From: Nectonema munidae
Taxonomy: Eukaryota > Nematomorpha > Nectonematoida > Nectonematidae
Direction: 5' to 3'
Length of the DNA stretch: 64,000 nucleotides
NCBI GenBank assembly: GCA_030549495.1
Contig: JAUIRK010000922.1
Coordinates: 62,001-126,000 of the forward strand
Below, in pieces: positions 57,770 to 64,000 of the stretch. The notes under the pieces are model-generated. The model saw only the letters and a program-made list of their open reading frames with translations, was not told the DNA's origin and did not search any database. A program made the translations under genes and the position numbers. Position 1 is the first letter of the stretch; the number at the start of each line of letters is the position of its first letter.

Positions 57770-59520
57770 TATGCATATGAAAGTGCAACTTTTGAAAACA
57801 TTTTCATGATAGGTGAATCACCCTTTTATGTTCAAACTGTCAATCAAAATCAAAAATTGAAATTTTTCAAAAAAGTTTGCCACCATATGTAGTTGACGTT
57901 AAAACTTATGATATATATTATATACTACCTTGAAAATTTATAATTATATACAGTTTGGAACGCATATACATTACATATTTAATTTTTCAATAATCATGTC
58001 TACTTTTTTTAAAATGTCAATTAAATTTTGATTAATCAGAAATATATCAAATAAAATATACTTTCAAATTTTACATAAAATATATGTTTTTATACTAAAT
58101 CAGCAATTCTGGTTTTATTTCTGGACTCATTTTTTACATTTATGATTTGAAAATACCTATAAGTGTTAATCAAATGTACGGTTTACTTCTAAAAATTGTC
58201 CCAAAAAACATTTTTTCTAATTTTACATGAAATATGTTTTATACCAAATCAATCATGTTGTTTTTATTTTTGAACACAGTTTTCGCACTTAGAGGTTTTA
58301 CTGCTAGTGTCAATCAAATTTGAGGTTTATGTCTGAAAACTATATACCAAAATATTCTCTCTAATTTTACATGAAATATATGTTTTTATACCAATTCGAC
58401 CATGGTTAATTTTTATCTCTGAAATCATTTTTTGCATTTAGAGGTTTTAAATGTCTGAAAGTGTCAATCAAATTTTCGATTTACGTCTAATGTCTACAGA
58501 AATATTTTTGAAATTTAAATAAAATATCTGTTTTATGCTAAATGGAAGATTCTGGTTTCATTTTTGGACTCAGGTTTGGTTTTATTTATGGTTTTAAAAT
58601 ATCTGAAAGCTTCAATCGGATTTGCGGTTTACTTAGATACTGTCTCCAAAAATATTTTCAAAAAAAATAAAATATCTGTTTTATACCAAATTGAATAGGC
58701 TTATTTTATTTCTGTACTGGATTTTGGCTAATACGGTTAAAAAATATCTGGAAGTGGCAATTGAATTAGTAATGTATGCCTGAAAATCAGTCCTGTAAAA
58801 AATTTTCAAAAAATGGCTGCATATTAGGTATATAGTAAAAATATACTTTTTTTTGTATATTTTGGCTGATAATACTTTCTACAATCATCTTGAGTATGAA
58901 ATATTTATTAAAAAAACAAAACGTATTATAAAATCTTTTGAAAATTTGTATGAGAGAAGGAACCAAGTTGAAAACTAATTGAAAAGAGAACATGTGATCA
59001 AAACAAATAATTAAAAAAAAAATGTACCTTGACTAATTGGAAGATCTACAATGTTCTAATGAACTAGAAAGTGGTTTAATTATATAATATTAGATGCTTC
59101 AAAAAAGATTTTGACTGTGAAAAAGAAGTTCCTCTTTTACAAATGAAAAATATTTAAATCTATAGCTTATCATCTAGGATTACAATTATCATTTAACTAA
59201 GATGAGTAGGAAATCTGAAAATTTTAAATAGGTCAGATATATCAAAAATGGAACAGATGCCAATATGTGAGAATTTAGTCACTATCAAGATATTGTTAAT
59301 TTAAATTGAATTTGTTCATCTTTTTCTTTTTGCGTCAGAGAGAGAATTTTTTAGATGAAAAACGTGAACAACTTTTTGTAATTGAACAATGAACATCACA
59401 AATGATTCATCAGAAAAAACCTTTGAACTGAGATTGGTTGACAAATATTCAGGCCTAGTAATAAAATACACGATAGTGATAAAAGAGTCTAAATCATCAA
59501 GAAAATTCTTTAATCAAAAT
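57770..59520 (-). repeat. Satellite-bearing block, copy 2, inverse of 3815-6110
   Basis: The reverse complement of this region follows 3815-6110 from end to end. For example 59389-59515 pairs with 3825-3955 (CGTGTATTTTATTA, CCTGAATATTTGTCAACCAA, CTGATGAATCATT), 58787-58995 with 4340-4560, and 57795-57870 with 6035-6105 (TTTTGATTTTGATTGACAGT). It contains fewer array-B units. The right edge abuts a hAT end at 59520. No piggyBac-type terminal repeats are found on this copy. Confidence 0.82.
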
Positions 59521-59830
59521 CAGGGCCGTATCAAGAGGAAGGGCAGTGGTGAGCAATGGCCCCGGGGCACCACACCTAAGGGGCGCCTTTTCATTGCCAC
59601 TGACGTCAACGCAGCTGAGCTTGAGATGGAAATCGAGGACATTCAAATGTTTTTGAAACCTTGGAAAGAAAAACCAGCAAACGCTAAGAGTTACTTGTTT
59701 TCCTTTCCTCGCACTCTGCCGAATCTACATGTGGCTCTGAGGAGCATTCTGACAATTGGAACTTCTATTGCATCCTGTGAAAGGCCATTCAGCAAGGTAA
59801 AACTTATTAAGTTTATTCTTGTCTATGAAT
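59520..59830 (+). mobile_element. hAT fragment (ZMYM1-like transposase C-terminus)
   Basis: It starts CAGGGCCGTATCAAGAGG, a hAT-type terminus, followed by a GC-rich GCCCCGGGGCACC-like subterminal stretch. Within the frame that ends at 59832, LPNLHVALRSILTIGTSIAS and CERPFSKVKLIK form the conserved dimerisation end of hAT transposases. The first part of that frame (59389-59520) is the inverse of the satellite block, not transposase. Confidence 0.8.
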
Positions 59831-59834
59831 AATA

Positions 59835-60185
59835 AATAAATAAATCTTTTAAATTAAAAAATGTACTTTTAGATTAGATTTTTGTTTAAAGAACCAAATA
59901 GACATATTATTAAGACAAAGCAATGATGAAATATGTTTTAATGCAACCGAAAAAACAGGTTTTGCATTTTTTTTCCATATTTCCACAACTCTTGAGTCTT
60001 GTTTTGAAGATCTTCAAAGAAAAACTAATCCTTCGAGATGAATTTATTTTCAGCTCTATTAAAAAAAGTTGTTCTTATAAAAAAATGTGACATTTATTCA
60101 CCTAAAAATATGAAAGAACTTATAAATTTAAAACTTAAATTTAGTTAGCAATATATGTTTAAAAAATAGTGCTTCAAGAATTTAA
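59835..60185. other. Spacer, nothing recognised
   Basis: AT-rich, no open frame with resemblance to a family. Confidence 0.35.
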
Positions 60186-60189
60186 AACG

Positions 60190-60330
60190 GACTTTTAACC
60201 GCGCTAAGATGTATAACTTATATACATCATTCATTAACGTAAATTAAAAACAAAAGCTGCCTCAGTATAGATAGACCCTTGTGGAACATCTCTACTTTTG
60301 ATGAATAACACTCAGATTTCTGCAGATAAA
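60190..60330 (-). mobile_element. LINE RT scrap (PQGSI motif)
   Basis: On the minus strand a KSRDVPQGSI-like stretch is read from about 60305 to 60270, followed after a frame change by LLFLIYVNE-like residues. This is the G-x-P-Q-G-S-I-L block of non-LTR reverse transcriptases. Nothing more of the element is clear. Confidence 0.5.
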
Positions 60331-60334
60331 CAAA

Positions 60335-60610
60335 AGATAATTGCTTCTTATACTCTTAAATATTTTTAAAGCAAACTAATAATGAGAACTAAATTAACCT
60401 GTCAACGACCAAAATAATCAGACGATATCTAGTATAAAACAGAAGATTTTTATAAAATGCAGACGATTTTATTTTTGTAAAGTCGACATATGTCGATAAC
60501 CGGTTAAAGCGCTCTACCTAAAGTGCACTAATATTTTTAACTTAAGTTTCTCTCTAATTAGTAAAAGTATATATATATATTGCAATTTTTTTATAAATAA
60601 TTTTATATAT
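60335..60610. other. Spacer with a TA microsatellite
   Basis: A short TATATATATATAT run is near 60569. No other feature. Confidence 0.4.
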
Positions 60611-60614
60611 ACCA

Positions 60615-61234
60615 TTTTTAGTTCTATTTTGTCTTTTTGCAATTATGTTATCGTCAACATTTTTAAATCTTAAGTTTATTGTTTTATAAATCTGGCATTT
60701 AGTTTTGATATTTTGGCCATTTGTGTGATTAGATTTTTGTATTTTTTTGGATATTTCAAACTAAAACATTTAAACATTTGTTTATTATGATAACAAGTCT
60801 TATTTCCTACACTAGAATTATGAGTTTTTATACTTCTTTCATACTATTATAAAATTCAAATGTTTTTAAATTTGATTTAAAATAAAGTTTGAAAAAATAA
60901 GTTTATTTGATGATTAAAATGATATATTTTTCAATTGATAGCTTTCCCATTTGACCTTTGTGAATATTTTATTAATTTTGTTTTCGTATTTGTCTTTTTT
61001 GTTTAAACTTTTTTTTAAATATTTTAACATTATTTTTAGTTTAAATTTTCTAACAAGGAATAAGAAATTAAATTACAAATTTTTATTATTACAGCGTTAT
61101 TTATTTAGAAAATAAAATCTGAAAATATAAATTTAAAATATCAAATAAATGTTTAACTAAAAATGAAACATAAAAAATAATAAAATTAAATTGCAAAATT
61201 GGAATCGCAAAAAGACAAAATAGAACTAAAAATA
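60615..61234. mobile_element. MITE-like element with ~28-bp inverted ends
   Basis: TTTAGTTCTATTTTGTCTTT continuing TTGCAATT at 60617-60644 is mirrored by GCAAAAAGACAAAATAGAAC continuing TAAAAATA at 61207-61234. The inside is AT-rich and shows weaker mirror similarity. A target duplication could not be fixed because the flanks are A/T-rich. Confidence 0.6.
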
Positions 61235-61239
61235 TTTAA

Positions 61240-61730
61240 AAATAAACTTTTTTTGGCAAAACTTTATATAGCTTTGTATTTATTTCAATTATTCAAGTTC
61301 TAATATTCGTTGTGAAAATATTGTTTTGAGTACTGGAAGAATTTCGTGAGTCTTTCTAATGTACTATTTCCAATTTTAAAAATTATTGTGCTAAATTTTC
61401 TTGTTTATTTTAATGTTGGTTTATTTTGGCTAAAATTGGCAAACTAGCCCTTTTGTGCCGATAGCTCAGTAATGCAGTTCCTTCGAGGGCCGAAAAGTCC
61501 ATTCAATTTGATTATCTGAAATGCCGAAGCAAAAATACTTCGTTTTATCTAATGAAAGTGATATATCAAAGTTTACACACTACTAATAAACGAAATTTGG
61601 GTACAATAAAAAAAAAATTCCGTTTTTAAAAAAAATGCTGTACCGTATATGGGAGGTTCTTACACCTCAAAAAATTTTGTAAAAGCAAAACACGATTTTA
61701 TGGAAACATTTTTTTAATTCATTTCACATA
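61240..61730. other. Spacer; likely 3' region of piggyBac 2
   Basis: A GC-richer patch at 61455-61500 (GTGCCGATAGCTCAG; TTCGAGGGCCGAAAAG) is unassigned. No TTAA-flanked end was identified. Confidence 0.35.
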
Positions 61731-61734
61731 CTAT

Positions 61735-63290
61735 AAAATTGCATTTGAGTGTATTTTGTGGGAGATTTTGGAGTCGCAATGTCGACATTTCAATCTTTTA
61801 TTGTCTTCAATCGGAGTGACCAAGTCTTGTCGAATCTTGTGATGTCTGCAGGATTTGGACTTGCCAAAGCCTTGGATGATTGAGGATACATTGTATAGGT
61901 TTTTAATAAATTTTGAGGCACTATTCTGCAGTAAAAAAGTTGTTCTTTTTTTCGGGGTTCGGGGTCAACCTGTACACAAGCCAAGCTTGCGTGATCAATG
62001 TTTCAAAAAGATGCATTACAATAGGCATATACCATTTTTTTCCTCTTAAACAACTTTTATAAATCATGAGATTTGGTTCATTCTGTCTAAATGCCCCATC
62101 TCCCGATTATAAACATTCAAAAGCTTTGGCTGATTTATTTTTATCCTACTTTTTAATGTACGCGAGTATCGTGAAATGGCTCTATACCATACTTGTTAGA
62201 TCCACAGATCCCAACCCGATTTTCAAACCACTCACAAACGTTAAAACAACAGAAATTGTATGCCGTAAAACTCCCTCTAGGTTCTTTCTTATAAATTTTT
62301 TCACTTTTTTTAAGAAAATTGAGCAGCGTGTCCTTTTTTATGGTAGCCGTCATGTTCTGTTTTTTTTTCTTTAAACATTTGAAACAAGTTCAAGGTTGAA
62401 AAAAATTATCCATGACATAATGGTATGCGTTTATGATCTTCTTCTTGTTTTTCTCAACAAAGTTGAGTACTGACTGCAGATTCCCCAAAAGTTAGCCCTG
62501 TACATCCTTTTTACTATTTACCTTGATAAAGATCAAAGTTCACTAAATAGCCAGATTGAGTGCAATCTGACCATTGCTTATACCCAAACCTTTGAGGCTT
62601 TCCTTTGATCAACTGTTTCAGATGTTGACGACCATAATACGGTATCATCGTTTCATCATCTATAGCATGAAACTCTGCTACAGGAGCATTTGAAGAAAAA
62701 ATTTGATTTAGTTTGTCAACAAGGGGCCGTATTTTGATGAAGTTTATCACTTGGTTGATTGTTGTCTGAAAAATGTAAGTACTTTTTTATTTCATCAAAC
62801 CTATCTCTCTTCATTGCCGACGATACAATTTTCACATCACAATCCTCACTCTTGTTCCAATACATGCGATATTTAGGTAATTTATGGTAGCCCGTTAGAG
62901 TGAAAAATTCAAAAAAAAAACTTTAAATTCATCATTACTCAAGTTCAAATTAAAGTTGTTTTGCGAAGCATAATTGTTTGTAAATGAAACAAACATGTTA
63001 ATGAGAGTTTCAGTCAAAAATAGATGATTCTTTTAATTCATTTTCATAAAAATTAACACACCCACTGTTCCAATGAAAAAACTTTTTTCTTTTAACTGGT
63101 CCGATTTGAGTAGTAGTCTTGAAACCAAATTTCCTTGAGCGAGCAATTGATTTCCCGTGAAATTGTCTAAATCGCCGATGTCTTCGTCTTCTGAATCTTC
63201 ATCTGTAACCACCTCGGTACAATTTATGGACGGTTGAATGAAAATTTGGGAGTCAGTTATCTTTTCTGTATCAATAAACTCCAACAAATT
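61735..63290 (-). pseudogene. piggyBac transposase 2 (PGBD-like)
   Basis: Minus-strand blocks: an acidic start (VVTDEDSEDEDIGDLDNFTG, then NQLLAQ, frame 63033-63287); INFIKIRPLVDKLNQIF, FHAIDDETMIPYYGRQHLKQ (first Asp) and KGKPQRFGYKQWSDCTQSGY (62514-62750); YHYVMDNFF (second Asp block) near 62415-62441; TATIKKDTLLNFLKK; EPRGSFTAYNF and YGIEPFHDTRVH (62153-62353). KRKKWYMPIVMHLF near 62000-62043 and KCRHCDSKISHKIH (a partial Cys finger ending ~61735) close the gene. It is a different lineage from piggyBac 1, nearer PGBD2/3-type proteins. Frame changes separate the blocks near 62760-63030, 62510, 62370 and 62150, and the third Asp region is worn. Confidence 0.85.
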
Positions 63291-63299
63291 ATTTTGGAT

Positions 63300-64000
63300 G
63301 AGGTTTCCGATTTAATGAATAATATACTACACGTTAGACCAGACTCTTCCTAATATTTACAAAAATATGTCAGGTATTAATATGTAAGTCTTTGAATAGA
63401 CGCTGTTTGCTTTTAGACTTTGATTCCTAGAACACAATGTAAATGTAGAAACAGTATTATAAAAAAATTTTGAATTCAAAAATTCTTTGAAACATTCTTT
63501 GAATTCATAAAACATTACCTTCTTATTTTAAGCAATTATTCTGACCTCTTGACTAAGTTGATAACTTTTTTATTAACTGGTTATATACAATGAGAATCAG
63601 AATTTTAGTCCAAAGCAGAAGAATCATATCCAAATTTATTATAAAAAGCAGATGAACTGAATTTTTTTCTGTCTTCAAATGAGGACATTCGGAAATAAAG
63701 AGTCAAGTAAATTTTATTATAATTCAACAAGAAACAAATTTTAAAATAACTTCATTTAGATTTTAAATATGTTTATGTAGTTCCTTAAAAGAAAAATAAT
63801 TTCAATTTTTGAAAATAAAATCTGAAAATTTTCTAAATTTGTTTCAAAATTAATTAATATTTTGTAAAAAAATATTCTCAACGTTGTATAAAATTTTTTT
63901 TTATATTTAACGTCTAAAATGTTGCATTAAATTGAGATAAAAAAACAGAAATTAACAAAAATGATTTTGAGCAAAAAAATCAGTCCTAAAGAATCATATC
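63300..64000. other. AT-rich sequence at window end, nothing recognised
   Basis: No open frame, repeat pair or terminal repeat was found. Confidence 0.4.

Noticed and set aside
59389-59832. Single 147-codon gene
   Set aside because: The first third is the inverse of the satellite block at 3.8 kb and the rest is a hAT C-terminus; the frame is a chance junction.

Overview
This is AT-rich eukaryotic DNA from an animal, most likely an invertebrate and probably an arthropod. There are no bacterial-style operons. Introns are short GT-AG introns, and nearly everything recognisable is transposable-element debris: Tigger/pogo, piggyBac, hAT, Mutator-like (MULE), Helitron, several LINE lineages and one LTR fossil. 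The transposon mix recalls large repeat-rich arthropod genomes such as copepods, but that placement is an impression and not a proof.

Layout. 1-6.5 kb: a Tigger element split by a 4.0-kb non-autonomous piggyBac-type element that carries two families of ~150-bp tandem repeats. 9-10.4 kb and 27.3-28.4 kb: two paralogous tandem ubiquitin-like genes on the minus strand; only the first has a Ser/Asp/Glu-rich tail. 11.4-13.0 and 32.4-34.1 kb: a near-identical 1.6-kb repeat pair holding LINE reverse-transcriptase remains. 13-18.3 kb: LINEs on both strands with TTC-repeat tails. 18.5-19.5 and 35.1-37.2 kb: another repeat pair, the second copy split by a hAT element with an 8-bp target duplication. 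19.6-20.1 kb: an intact-ended hAT MITE. 21.3-22.6 kb: an I/R1-group LINE with RNase H. 23.1-24.6 and 40.6-42.1 kb: two copies of a repeated protein family whose function I do not know. 25-25.9 kb: Helitron helicase. 38.6-44.5 kb: two MULEs with short introns flanking the second unknown-family copy. 44.8-48.2 kb: a piggyBac transposase split by GC-rich tandem MITEs. 48.9-50.9 kb: a gypsy-like fossil. 51.3-52.7 kb: hAT. 53.1-54.6 kb: an intact intronless pseudokinase, followed by a 0.56-kb foldback. 55.7-59.8 kb: hAT pieces and an inverted copy of the satellite-bearing block from 3.8-6.1 kb. 60-63.3 kb: a LINE scrap, a MITE and a second piggyBac transposase.

The only likely host genes are the pseudokinase and the two ubiquitin-like genes. 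The rest is nested transposons, whose insertion order can be read from target-site duplications and interrupted reading frames. Three repeat pairs (ubiquitin-like, 1.6-kb, 0.95-kb) occur twice in the same order and orientation, which suggests an old local duplication later expanded by insertions.
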